This document shows, piece after piece, positions 42,235 through 51,201 of a stretch of 64,000 nt of DNA (position 1 is the stretch's first letter; the number at the start of each line of letters is the position of its first letter). The position numbers were made by a program, and so were the translations under genes. Origin of the DNA: Dyella terrae (GTDB lineage: Bacteria; Pseudomonadota; Gammaproteobacteria; Xanthomonadales; Rhodanobacteraceae); the NCBI RefSeq assembly GCF_022394535.1, contig NZ_CP089414.1, forward strand, positions 806,001-870,000, given 5' to 3'. Below the pieces are notes generated by a model that had not been told where the DNA came from, ran no database searches, and saw only the letters and a program-made list of their open reading frames with translations.

Positions 42235-42560
42235 GCGGCGAGCAGCCAGTATGCCAGCAGTGCACACAAAAGAACGCCCGTCGCCCAAACCCACAGACGC
42301 CCACTCAACAACCAGGGTCGCGATGGAAACATCGACGGCAAGACGTCCGCTTGCGCGGAACCATCGTAGGCAGATGGCGGGTCTTGCTGGGACGGCGTAC
42401 TCGTCGCGGTGCGGCGAGTGATGGCGCTATCGCCGCCCTGCAGCGTGCCCAGCAACCTGCGGCGGCGCGCTCGATATTCGTCGCGGGTCAGGCGTCCCAT
42501 GCGATGCGCATCGTCCAGCGCGCGCAGCCCTTCGTTGACCCCCCACTCGCGCTCGCTCAT
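42231..42560 (-). CDS. Small tail-anchored protein between PpkA and TpsB
   Basis: A 109-residue protein. The N-terminal ~40 residues (ALDDAHRMGRLTRDEYRARRRRLLGTL) resemble a SHOCT-like short helical motif. A Ser/Thr/Pro/Gln-rich linker, a possible kinase target, follows. A C-terminal membrane helix (WVWATGVLLCALLAYWLLAA) would anchor it. Both ends overlap neighbours by ATGA, tying the T6SS kinase gene to the two-partner genes. No known function. Confidence 0.75.
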   Translation of the reverse strand: MSEREWGVNEGLRALDDAHRMGRLTRDEYRARRRRLLGTLQGGDSAITRRTATSTPSQQDPPSAYDGSAQADVLPSMFPSRPWLLSGRLWVWATGVLLCALLAYWLLAA

Positions 42561-45500
42561 TTCAGCTCCCGAAGTACACGGAAGCCCACGTCCTTCTGCG
42601 GGGTACCACTGTCCGTGCGGCGAGCCTCCACCGTGCAGTCGGACCAATAGCTGTTGAAGCTGCCACCGCGCACTAGTGTGGCGCCATCATTGGTCACCCA
42701 TTCCCATACGTTTCCCGACATGTTGACCAGCCCCCATGGATTGGGTTCGCGCCCCCGCGCAGCCACTGGTGCACCGGCAACGTCTGCGCCTTGACTGGTC
42801 GGTGGGATGCAGTTGCTGTCTTCGGACTGCTTCCAACTCTGGCCGGCCTGTGCGGCATGCAGCCATTCGGCATCGCTCGGCAAGCGATAGGTAAATCCCG
42901 TGCTGCTGGTGAGCCAGGCTGCGTACGCCTTGGCCTGCACAAGGCTGATATTGCTCACGGGCAGACTGCCAAGCTCGGGGTCATCGACGGTAATGGCATG
43001 GCACTGCCCGCTAGCTGTGCAGAAGCGGTTGAAATCGTTGACGGTGATTTCCGCGCGCGACATGGCATACGCAGCGCCGCTGCCTACCCCAGGCACCACG
43101 ACCAACGACGGGCCGCGCTTGCCATCAAGCACATCGGAGCAGACCTTGCCCGCGCCAACCAGCGCTGATCCGCCACAGGGATCCGGACCCGTGGCGACAC
43201 CGGCTTTCGTTGCTGTCGTTTGCGTGGCAGTCACTGCAGCGGCCGTGGATTTGGCCGTCTGCGCCGCAGGGGTGTTCGCTGTTGGCGCTATCGCTGGAGC
43301 GGCCGAGCTTGCCGTTGCCGGCGTAACTATCAGTGCCGCAGCGGGCTTGCGTGCTTCCAGTCGCGCGGCGAACGAGCCTTGCGGCAGCTGGCCACGCTGC
43401 TTCATGTCTGTCTCAAGGCTTTCCAGTGTCGCGCTGTCCGTCTTGCGCAGATCGCCAAGCTGCTTTTTCAGGCGGTCATAGTCCGCATCGGTCAGCGCAC
43501 TGGTGCCTCCCTGCATCAGGTCGGATACGAAAGCGTAGCGCTCACGCGCGCTGCGCAGGTCCGCGCGACTGCCCAAGGCGCGAGTGCCCTGCCCCGCAAT
43601 GTCCGCCGCGCCCTGATAGCGCCCGCGCTGGAAAGCATCCTTGGCCTGCCCGAGATAGGCCGTCGCCAGCAGCTGTGGCCCCTCGTTGGCCAGGAAGGGA
43701 GCATTGGGCTGCAGCGTGCGCACACGATCCAGCGACTCCTGCGCCTTGGCCACGTCATTGGCCGCCGCCGCACGACGCATCGACTCAATGCGTGAGTCGA
43801 TCTCCGCCGCCACGCTGTCCTTGGCAAGCTGGGCTTCCAGCTGTTGCTGCAGTCCATCCAGCCGACCGCGCTGCTCAAGCAATCGCGACGAGCGCGGCAC
43901 ATATTGCAGGCCGAAATTCACCCATGCCAACGTGCGTTGCGCCTGCATTGGGTCGGTGACCTTGGCCGCTTCGTCGGCCACGGTGTTGCCCAGGGCGTCG
44001 AACAGGCGTTGTGTTTCGGGCGCGTTGTCGTTCTTCAACGGAGTGGCGACGCGCGTGATCGCAGCCTCCCAATCCACAGTGCTGGCGGGCTTGGCCAGAA
44101 GGTCGGCCAGTTCACGACGTGCGTCCGTCAGACTCTGCGTGCTCGGCGCTGCTTGCGCTGCCGTAGCGATCTGCTGCAACGAGGCGGTCTGTTCGTCCGC
44201 TGCCAGTTGTACGCCGCGCTGCTGCAGCCGGGCGGAGCCGGGGAACAACGTGGTGGCCAGCGCCAACCGTTGCTTTGCCTCGTCGAGCCGGTCGGCGGCC
44301 AGTGACTGGCCGATGGCGGCGTCGTACTTCAGCTCAAGCTCGGCGTTCTTCAGTAGCGCGCTGCCGGGGTCCACCGCACGGATGCGCGCCAGTGTGGTCA
44401 CGACATTGTCGGGCTGGTCTTCGAAGATGGCGCCCGCATCGATCTGCCGGGTCAACTGCGTGTCCAGCGTGTTGAGCAGTTCATTGCGCTGCTGCTCCAG
44501 CTCGCCACGCTTCATGTCCAGCGCGGGTGAATATAAGCGCAGTTGGTCGCGCAGGGCCAGCACGCGCTGCGCACCCGCGTAATCAAACCGTTGCTGCGAC
44601 GGCTGCCAGTAGGTGTCAATGCGGCTGAGCAGGTAACTCTGGATGGCCTCTCCCTGGTCGATGATGACGCGCTTGCGGTCGTCCTCGTCCAGCGTCGCCA
44701 ATGCCTGCATGGCCTGCACTTCGTTCGCGTAGCGCTGCTTGCCCGTGGCGGAGAAGCTTGCGATCACCTTGGCGAGGTGATGACTATGCATGTAACGGCT
44801 CACGCCCCAGCCCCCGCCCACCAGCAGGATCAGTGCGAGCGAACCACCCAGCACATACGGGCCCATCCGTTCTTTAAGGCCTACCTCGCGCAGCCCTTCG
44901 ATCAGCGCTTCGGCATTCTTCAGGCGCTGATCGCTGGTCAATGCCACGCTGTCGCACAGCGTCTTGTGCTGGCGACGGGTCAGCCCCGGCACGGCGGGCG
45001 GCTTGCGCCCTTCCTTCTGCACTACCTCGGCGCTGACCTTGTCGAACGGGTGCTTACCGGTCAGCAGCTCGAAGCACACACACCCCAGCGCATAGATGTC
45101 ATCGTTGGGCGACGGCTCGCTGCCGCGGATCATCTCCAGACTCGCGTAGGCCGGCGTCAGCGCGCCCAGCGTGCCTGCGTCAAACAGCGTCTGTTCGCCC
45201 GATGCGTCCCCGGCGAACTTGCCGGCGCGGGCGATACCGAAGTCGAACACCTTAGGCAGGCCGTCGCGCGTCACCATCACGTTGCCTGGCTTGAAGTCCG
45301 AATGCACGATGCCTGCGGCGTGCGCACGCCCCAAGGCCCGCGCCATGCCCTCGATCAGCGGACGGGCCTTGGCCAGCGGCATGCCGTTGTAGGCGCGCTC
45401 CCGGATCAAACTCTTCAGGTCCGAGCCGTCGATGTACTCCATCGTCATGAAGACGATGGTGCGATCCTTATCGAAGTCAAACACGCGCACGATGTTGTCG

Positions 45501-46219
45501 TGCGCCAGCAGTTGCGAACGGCGCGACTCACGTTGCAGGGCAATCAGCGAGTCGGGATGGCGGCGAAACTCGTCATTCAGCACCTTCACCGCGACATAGG
45601 GATCGCGGTCGCGGGCCTCCACCTTGCGTTCGTCCTTCGCCAGATAGACCACGCCCATGCCGCCACGGCCCAGCTCTCGCTCCAAATGGAAACGCCCCTT
45701 CAACAGCGAGCCCACGGTGACGTAGTCGCCCCCCTCTTTCGCCGCAATGCTCTCCCAGCTACCGAGGCTGGACAGGCTACTGGTGGTGCCGTGCGTCGAT
45801 GTGTCTCCGGGACTATGGGCAGCTTGCGTCGGTCCGTGTGCCTGCGGCTTGACCACAGTCATCTCGTCGACCAATGCAGGAGACGATGGCACCTGCACGA
45901 TGGTCAGTTCTGGGTCCGGTGTTTGCAGCGGCTTGGCCGCGGCGGGCATCATCACGGTGAGATCGGCGTCCACCGGTGCGCGCGCAGCGATAATCCGCAT
46001 GGCGCCCAAGCGGGCGATCAGTGCAAGTACCACGTCGGCATCCAGTTCGCCGGCTTCACCCATCTGTTCCAACTGCGCCACCTCAGCGCGATAGTCGGCC
46101 TCGTCCAGCACGCCACGTGCTTTGACCGCGTCGAGCAACGCAGGCAAGGCGATGCGTCCGGCACGGAGTTCATCCACTAGCTCAATCAGGGGCAGTGCGC
46201 GCGGTACGGCCATGGTCAT
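42557..46219 (-). CDS. ppkA: T6SS-associated Ser/Thr kinase with FGE-like C-terminal domain (PpkA-like)
   Basis: A 1220-residue transmembrane kinase of the threonine-phosphorylation pathway that activates T6SS. Order: N-terminal helical region (~1-80); kinase domain (~177-440) with GRGGMG, VAVK, HSDFKPGN (HRD reads HSD) and FDFGIA; membrane helix ~470 (VLGGSLALILLVGGGWGV); a long periplasmic coiled region; and a sulfatase-modifying-factor-like domain from ~1060 (SRAEITVNDFNRFC, YRLPSDAEWLHAAQ, NMSGNVWEWVTNDG, RGGSFNSYWSDC). PpkA proteins often carry other periplasmic sensors; an FGE-like domain is a known variant. Coupled to pppA and the next small gene by ATGA. Confidence 0.88.
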   Translation of the reverse strand: MTMAVPRALPLIELVDELRAGRIALPALLDAVKARGVLDEADYRAEVAQLEQMGEAGELDADVVLALIARLGAMRIIAARAPVDADLTVMMPAAAKPLQTPDPELTIVQVPSSPALVDEMTVVKPQAHGPTQAAHSPGDTSTHGTTSSLSSLGSWESIAAKEGGDYVTVGSLLKGRFHLERELGRGGMGVVYLAKDERKVEARDRDPYVAVKVLNDEFRRHPDSLIALQRESRRSQLLAHDNIVRVFDFDKDRTIVFMTMEYIDGSDLKSLIRERAYNGMPLAKARPLIEGMARALGRAHAAGIVHSDFKPGNVMVTRDGLPKVFDFGIARAGKFAGDASGEQTLFDAGTLGALTPAYASLEMIRGSEPSPNDDIYALGCVCFELLTGKHPFDKVSAEVVQKEGRKPPAVPGLTRRQHKTLCDSVALTSDQRLKNAEALIEGLREVGLKERMGPYVLGGSLALILLVGGGWGVSRYMHSHHLAKVIASFSATGKQRYANEVQAMQALATLDEDDRKRVIIDQGEAIQSYLLSRIDTYWQPSQQRFDYAGAQRVLALRDQLRLYSPALDMKRGELEQQRNELLNTLDTQLTRQIDAGAIFEDQPDNVVTTLARIRAVDPGSALLKNAELELKYDAAIGQSLAADRLDEAKQRLALATTLFPGSARLQQRGVQLAADEQTASLQQIATAAQAAPSTQSLTDARRELADLLAKPASTVDWEAAITRVATPLKNDNAPETQRLFDALGNTVADEAAKVTDPMQAQRTLAWVNFGLQYVPRSSRLLEQRGRLDGLQQQLEAQLAKDSVAAEIDSRIESMRRAAAANDVAKAQESLDRVRTLQPNAPFLANEGPQLLATAYLGQAKDAFQRGRYQGAADIAGQGTRALGSRADLRSARERYAFVSDLMQGGTSALTDADYDRLKKQLGDLRKTDSATLESLETDMKQRGQLPQGSFAARLEARKPAAALIVTPATASSAAPAIAPTANTPAAQTAKSTAAAVTATQTTATKAGVATGPDPCGGSALVGAGKVCSDVLDGKRGPSLVVVPGVGSGAAYAMSRAEITVNDFNRFCTASGQCHAITVDDPELGSLPVSNISLVQAKAYAAWLTSSTGFTYRLPSDAEWLHAAQAGQSWKQSEDSNCIPPTSQGADVAGAPVAARGREPNPWGLVNMSGNVWEWVTNDGATLVRGGSFNSYWSDCTVEARRTDSGTPQKDVGFRVLRELK

Positions 46220-46929
46220 TCCTCCAGGCGCACGATGACGGCCGAGACGTTGTCGCGCGCGGCCCGACTCATCGCCAGGTCCAACAAGCTGGCCACCAGG
46301 GCCTGCGGTTCCTGCGCGCGACGACAGGCGTCGTCCAGCTCGGCATCTGACATTTCTTTGTTGATTCCATCGGTACAGAGCACGAACTGCGTACCGGAGC
46401 GCGAAGCGGCCACCACCCAGTCGACGAACAACTGCGGCTCAGCACCAACCGCGCGGGTAAGCGCACCCGGTGAAGGCGTTGGCGTGGCATGGTGGATCTG
46501 CGTCACGTCGTCTTTCACTCCGTGCACGTGGTCACGGGTGATCTGACGCAACTGGCCGTCCTCGTAGCAATAGGCCCGACTGTCGCCGACCCAGCCGCAC
46601 AACATGTATTCCTCGTCGTACACCAGCACCACGACGGTGGAGCCAATCAGGTCGACGCCTCGCGCAGCCGCGGACTGCAGCAAGTCACCGTTGACGCGCT
46701 GCAGCTCATCTTCGATCGCCTCGACGAAATCGATGACATTGCCCTGGCGTGGCACGGAGGCCAGCCGCTCAACGATCATCGAGCTGGCATAGTCGCCGGC
46801 CGCATGCCCACCGAGACCATCCGCCACGACCCACAGCCCCGCCTCGTCGCGCAGCAGGATGGCGTCCTCGTTGTGTGCCCGGACCTTGCCGGTCACCGTA
46901 CGCCCGGCGGACTGATAGCGCGTCATCAT
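46216..46929 (-). CDS. pppA: PP2C-type protein phosphatase PppA
   Basis: A 237-residue metal-dependent Ser/Thr phosphatase that would reverse PpkA phosphorylation. Motifs: AHNEDAILLRDEAGLWVVADGLGGHAAGDYAS (metal-binding aspartates), CGWVGDSRAYCY, LCTDGINKEMSD and ARDNVSAVIVRL. All core PP2C aspartates are present. It overlaps both tagF and ppkA by ATGA. Confidence 0.93.
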   Translation of the reverse strand: MMTRYQSAGRTVTGKVRAHNEDAILLRDEAGLWVVADGLGGHAAGDYASSMIVERLASVPRQGNVIDFVEAIEDELQRVNGDLLQSAAARGVDLIGSTVVVLVYDEEYMLCGWVGDSRAYCYEDGQLRQITRDHVHGVKDDVTQIHHATPTPSPGALTRAVGAEPQLFVDWVVAASRSGTQFVLCTDGINKEMSDAELDDACRRAQEPQALVASLLDLAMSRAARDNVSAVIVRLEE

Positions 46930-47675
46930 GGGTGTGCCTCCGAAGGCATCAAGGCATCCGGCGAGCGCCAGGCTCGGCCAGCGTGCGTAGCGTCGATGAA
47001 ACCCGCAAAAGCCTCAGGCGCCGGCAGCCCTCGCGTGGCAAGCACGCTGGCCGGCACGCGCGCACCACCGCCTGACCACCACAGGCACCAGGGCTGCGAC
47101 AGCTCGCTGAGTCGCGACCACCAGCCCAGCAATGTGGGGGTCGCGTCGGCGTGGCGTGGCAGCGGGAAGCGCCAGTGATCGGCAGCACTCCAGTCCACAT
47201 CGATAGGCGGATGGCGGCCCGGTATGGCGGTTTCGTCAGAGAGATCGGTCAGCGCGCGCACCTGCATGTCGAACAACTCCACACCCCATGCGGGATCGGT
47301 TGATGCGTCGACACCCATGCGTTCGGCCTGTGCATACCAACCCTGGTCTTCGTGCCATGCGCCGGCCCCCGGTGCATGCGGGATACGCGTGGCGATCACC
47401 AGGGGAAAGCAGCGCCCTACCCGATCGCTCGACGGCAGCATCACCCCGGCCATGGCGTGACCACCGCACACGCCCGGCGGCAACATGAAGCGCCATGGCG
47501 GGCTTGCCTGAAAGCTGTGTTTCCATACGCCGCCGAGCGCATCAGGAAGCGCAGCCATGGCGTATTCGAAATGCCGATCCCAGGCATCCACAAAGGCGAC
47601 TGGCAGGCGGCGCTGCACGAAGTCTCCCGCGCTGGGCAACTTGCCAAAGAATCCCGCGGCGTCGGCATTGGTCAT
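46926..47675 (-). CDS. tagF: T6SS post-translational regulator TagF
   Basis: A 249-residue cytoplasmic protein (DUF2094) that represses T6SS in other species. The start is typical: GFFGKLPSAGDFVQRRLPVAFVDAWDRHFEYAM, then WRFMLPPGVCGGHAMAGVMLPSSDRVGRCFPL. The ATG at 47675 is chosen by this motif; the longer frame is a shadow of tssM. It lies 4 bp after tssM and overlaps pppA by ATGA. Confidence 0.92.
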   Translation of the reverse strand: MTNADAAGFFGKLPSAGDFVQRRLPVAFVDAWDRHFEYAMAALPDALGGVWKHSFQASPPWRFMLPPGVCGGHAMAGVMLPSSDRVGRCFPLVIATRIPHAPGAGAWHEDQGWYAQAERMGVDASTDPAWGVELFDMQVRALTDLSDETAIPGRHPPIDVDWSAADHWRFPLPRHADATPTLLGWWSRLSELSQPWCLWWSGGGARVPASVLATRGLPAPEAFAGFIDATHAGRAWRSPDALMPSEAHP

Positions 47676-47679
47676 TGGC

Positions 47680-50600
47680 CTAGCCACCACAGCGGAAGCG
47701 CTGTACGTCGTCGTTGAGGAACGGGTTGCGCAAGTTGCTCGCCTGGATGCCCAGCTTGGCGCCGCGTCCACCGAAGTCGAACGTAGCCAGGAAACGAAGG
47801 TCCGACTGCTTCTGCAACTGCGCCGCCTGCAGTGCACGAAAGAAGGCCCAGTCGCCCTGATAGTCGAAGCTGCTCAGCAGGCCGCCGCTGGCGTCATAGG
47901 CGGCGACGGTGACGTGCCCCGGCGTCGGGCCTGGCCATTTCATCGCCATGCTGGACGCACCGCCGGGTTGGTAATCGTACTTCTGTCCGTCGATGTCGAC
48001 CACGAGTCGCGCAATGCCCGCATCGAGCACGGGCGTGAGCACCGTGAAATCCACTTCGGGGAGATTCCCGCCACGGAAGTACATCTGCTTGATGCGGTCG
48101 GCCGCCTGCAGTTGGGCCAGCATGGCCGGCGAGCCAGGAACGACGCCTGGACTGTCCTTCCAGCGCCATGTCTTGCCGGTGGCGTCGATCAGTTTGTCCA
48201 GGCTCTGCTTGTACAGCGTGTCGAAGCGACCGCCAGAGCCGAACATCTCGCCGAAGTTCTGCACAGGAATATCGCTGCGACTGTCCGGTGAGAACGGATA
48301 GCGTCCACGGATGAAGTCTCCACAATCCTTGGCTACGGCTTGCTGGAACTGATCATCCAGCGCGCCCTTCGCGCCCGAGGCCACCAACGCCTCGCTTTTG
48401 CCGGCAAGCGAACCCACCCAGTCCGATACCGGCGGCGGCAATTGCGACGCCTGCTGTCGCGCAAGCAGCAGTTGCGGATTGGGCTGGCCGGCTGCATTGC
48501 TGAAGTCCGTCATGGTCAGCATGGTCTTGCTCAGCTGATCCAGCGCGGCGAGTGTCTGATCGATCGGTGCGGTGCCAGGTGCACCTTCACTGAGTTTGTT
48601 GAGCGTTTCGAAATGGTCGCTGATCGCCTGCCCAGGCTTGTCCGTCGTCGCCTCCGGCTTGCCGCCCGCCGCCTTGGCCAGGGTCGCCGCCAAGGCATTG
48701 CTGGCGGCCTTCTTCTGCGCGGCACTGGCTGCAGCCGCCACGGCGTTGTCGGTTGCATCGGGCGGTGGCTGGCGCATCAGGTCGCTGGTGTTGTCGCGCA
48801 CCAGCTTCAACAACAGCTTCAGTGGCGAACTGGGTCCGGCCAGCTTCGCCGCCAGGGCGCTGGCAGATGGCATGTCGCTCACCTGCTGCAACTGCAGATC
48901 GGCTAGCAAGGCATCCCATGCCTTGATGTAATCCTGTTGGTAGAGCGCAAGCACCTGCTGCGACAAGCGTGCACGCTGCAACGCGTCGATGGGCTGGGCA
49001 CCGAATACCCAGTCGTCCTTGGCGAAGCGTTCCACCGCCTTCTCGATACCCTGACCAGCTTCCTCCGCGAACATCGGCTGGGTGTAGAGCGCAGGCAGAG
49101 GTTGCGACAACGGCGTGCCGCTACGGCGGCGGAACACCGTGCCGAGCAGGCCCAGCTCCTTGTCGAGCTGCACGGGCGCATGGTCCGTACCTTCGGTGGT
49201 GAGCTGCAAGTTGCCGTAGATCAGGCTGGCCAGATCGGCCGAGCGCAGCGTATTGCGCGCCTGTTCCACCAGGCCGTTGTCCAAGGTGATAGCGCGCAGT
49301 TTGCCCGGATCGTCCAGCAGCACCTGAAAATGCCGCTCCAGTGTCTTCTGCAGCACCGGATCGTCCGGAAACACTCGCCGCCATTCCAATTGCGTCAACG
49401 CGGCCAGCTCGTCCACCTTGCCGCGTTTGGGCTGGCCCAGCATCAGGTAAGCCTTGAGGTAGTAGTACAAGGCCTGGGGTTCGGACGCATGGGCAGCCAG
49501 CCCGGCTCGGAATTGTGCCGCCACGCCCGGCAACAGCAGCCCGTTCAGTTCGCGCACGTAGGCGTCTTGCAGCTCGCTGCCCACCGCGCGCCCCTGGTAC
49601 AGCCCAAACCGCATCGACAGTGGCACCTGCCCGCGATACTGCTGTGCGATGTCCACCACGCTGGACAGACTCTCCAGCCGCTGCAGAGCGAGGGCGAAAT
49701 ACGTCTTCTGGTCATGCGCACCGGACATGTCCGCCTGATCCGGAAGGTCTTTCAGCGCTGCCTGCACCTGTGACAGATAGCTGCTGTTGCGCGCATAGCT
49801 CCCCGCGAAACCCAGCAGGAACAGCAACGTGGCGGCGATGACAGCGAGGTACGAGGCCGCGTGCAGCAGCAGCTTGCGGCGCTCCAGCGTCGGATTGGTT
49901 CCGGCAAAGCCGGACTCCTTGAACAGCACACCCTTGAGCAGGCGCTCAACGAAGAAGGTGCGACTCTGCGCACCCGGCGTGTGCACGCGCGACGCTTCCA
50001 GCCCGAACGTCCGCGCTACCGCGCCCATCATGCGGTCGATGGGTGTGCCTTCCTGCGTGCCCGAGGTGAAATACGCGCCACGCAACAACAACGGTGCTCC
50101 ATAGGCATGGCCGTTGAACACGCCCTCCACGAACTGCCGCGCCACATCACCCAGTGAACTGAATTGTTGCGGAAAGGTCAGGATGGCCGCGCGACGGTTT
50201 CGATCGCGCTCGCTATGCAGGCGATCCAACAGGCGCGTGTTGAGACGGTCCAGCAAGAGCCGGAACTCGTCGGCGAACATGCGCGCCGCGCCCCCGTCCA
50301 TCGTCTTGCCAACAGGAAAGGACACACCCCACACCTGGCTGCGCTGCTCCGGGTTGAGATCATCGAAGTATTCAGTGAAACCAGCCACCAGATCGCACTT
50401 GGTAAACACCAGGTACACTGGCACGCTGATACGAAGATGCTCCACCAGCTCGTCAAGGCGCCGGCGAATCAGATGTACGTGTTCGTCCCGGCTGGCCTCG
50501 TCCATGGTCAGCAGGTCGGAAAGGCTCGCAGTGACGATGACGCCGTTGACTGGGCGCCGGCGCCGATAACGACGAAGCAGCTTGAGGAACTCGCTCCACG

Positions 50601-51198
50601 CCGACGCGTCAGCGCCGCGATCGGAGTCTTGCGTGGTGTAACGACCCGCGGTATCCAGAAATACCGCTTCGTCCGTGAACCACCAATCGCAGTTGCGGGT
50701 GCCGCCGATACCCCGCACTGCTTGCTTGCCGAAGCGATCGGACAACGGAAACTGCAGGCCCGAATGCTGCAGCAGCGTGCTCTTGCCCGATCCCGGCGGA
50801 CCAATCACCACGTACCACGGCAACGTGTAGAGATTGGCGCCACCGCGACGCGTTTTGCGGAGCGTGTCCACGGCCTCCTGGAATCGCGCCTGCAGTTGCA
50901 CCCGCTCGGCAGCACTGCGATCGCCACTGTCCTGCGCGCTGCGCGCATTGTGCCCCGAGATTTCCTGGGACAGTTGTTGCTGCCGATGGCGCGCACGGAG
51001 TTGCTGGATCTGTAACCACGCTGCCCATGCAACGACCAGCAGCACAATCAGCACCAGGCGCGCCTGGACGCTGGCCAATGGCTGCACAGCACCGAAGCCG
51101 AGGTAAGGGCCTGCCAGCCATATCAGTAGGGCCAGCAGCACCACGCCCACGAGGGTGATGAACCAGCCTGCCTTGAGCAGTGAGAGGATGTTCTTCAC
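47680..51198 (-). CDS. tssM: T6SS membrane-complex protein TssM (IcmF)
   Basis: A 1172-residue inner-membrane protein. Two N-terminal membrane helices (WFITLVGVVLLALLIWLAGPYL; ARLVLIVLLVVAWAAWL) precede a cytoplasmic NTPase-like domain with Walker A GPPGSGKS (residues 133-140) and DTAGRY. A third helix (AASYLAVIAATLLFLLGFAGSY, ~445) leads to the long periplasmic part, with the IcmF-related and C-terminal domains (WPGPTPGHVTVAAYD, DWAFFRALQAAQ). Length is standard. It lies 3 bp after tssL. Confidence 0.95.
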   Translation of the reverse strand: MKNILSLLKAGWFITLVGVVLLALLIWLAGPYLGFGAVQPLASVQARLVLIVLLVVAWAAWLQIQQLRARHRQQQLSQEISGHNARSAQDSGDRSAAERVQLQARFQEAVDTLRKTRRGGANLYTLPWYVVIGPPGSGKSTLLQHSGLQFPLSDRFGKQAVRGIGGTRNCDWWFTDEAVFLDTAGRYTTQDSDRGADASAWSEFLKLLRRYRRRRPVNGVIVTASLSDLLTMDEASRDEHVHLIRRRLDELVEHLRISVPVYLVFTKCDLVAGFTEYFDDLNPEQRSQVWGVSFPVGKTMDGGAARMFADEFRLLLDRLNTRLLDRLHSERDRNRRAAILTFPQQFSSLGDVARQFVEGVFNGHAYGAPLLLRGAYFTSGTQEGTPIDRMMGAVARTFGLEASRVHTPGAQSRTFFVERLLKGVLFKESGFAGTNPTLERRKLLLHAASYLAVIAATLLFLLGFAGSYARNSSYLSQVQAALKDLPDQADMSGAHDQKTYFALALQRLESLSSVVDIAQQYRGQVPLSMRFGLYQGRAVGSELQDAYVRELNGLLLPGVAAQFRAGLAAHASEPQALYYYLKAYLMLGQPKRGKVDELAALTQLEWRRVFPDDPVLQKTLERHFQVLLDDPGKLRAITLDNGLVEQARNTLRSADLASLIYGNLQLTTEGTDHAPVQLDKELGLLGTVFRRRSGTPLSQPLPALYTQPMFAEEAGQGIEKAVERFAKDDWVFGAQPIDALQRARLSQQVLALYQQDYIKAWDALLADLQLQQVSDMPSASALAAKLAGPSSPLKLLLKLVRDNTSDLMRQPPPDATDNAVAAAASAAQKKAASNALAATLAKAAGGKPEATTDKPGQAISDHFETLNKLSEGAPGTAPIDQTLAALDQLSKTMLTMTDFSNAAGQPNPQLLLARQQASQLPPPVSDWVGSLAGKSEALVASGAKGALDDQFQQAVAKDCGDFIRGRYPFSPDSRSDIPVQNFGEMFGSGGRFDTLYKQSLDKLIDATGKTWRWKDSPGVVPGSPAMLAQLQAADRIKQMYFRGGNLPEVDFTVLTPVLDAGIARLVVDIDGQKYDYQPGGASSMAMKWPGPTPGHVTVAAYDASGGLLSSFDYQGDWAFFRALQAAQLQKQSDLRFLATFDFGGRGAKLGIQASNLRNPFLNDDVQRFRCGG

Positions 51199-51201
51199 GG
51201 C

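Noticed and set aside
44543..46180. 545-codon plus-strand ORF opposite ppkA
   Set aside because: High-GC antisense shadow; the minus strand encodes an unambiguous kinase.
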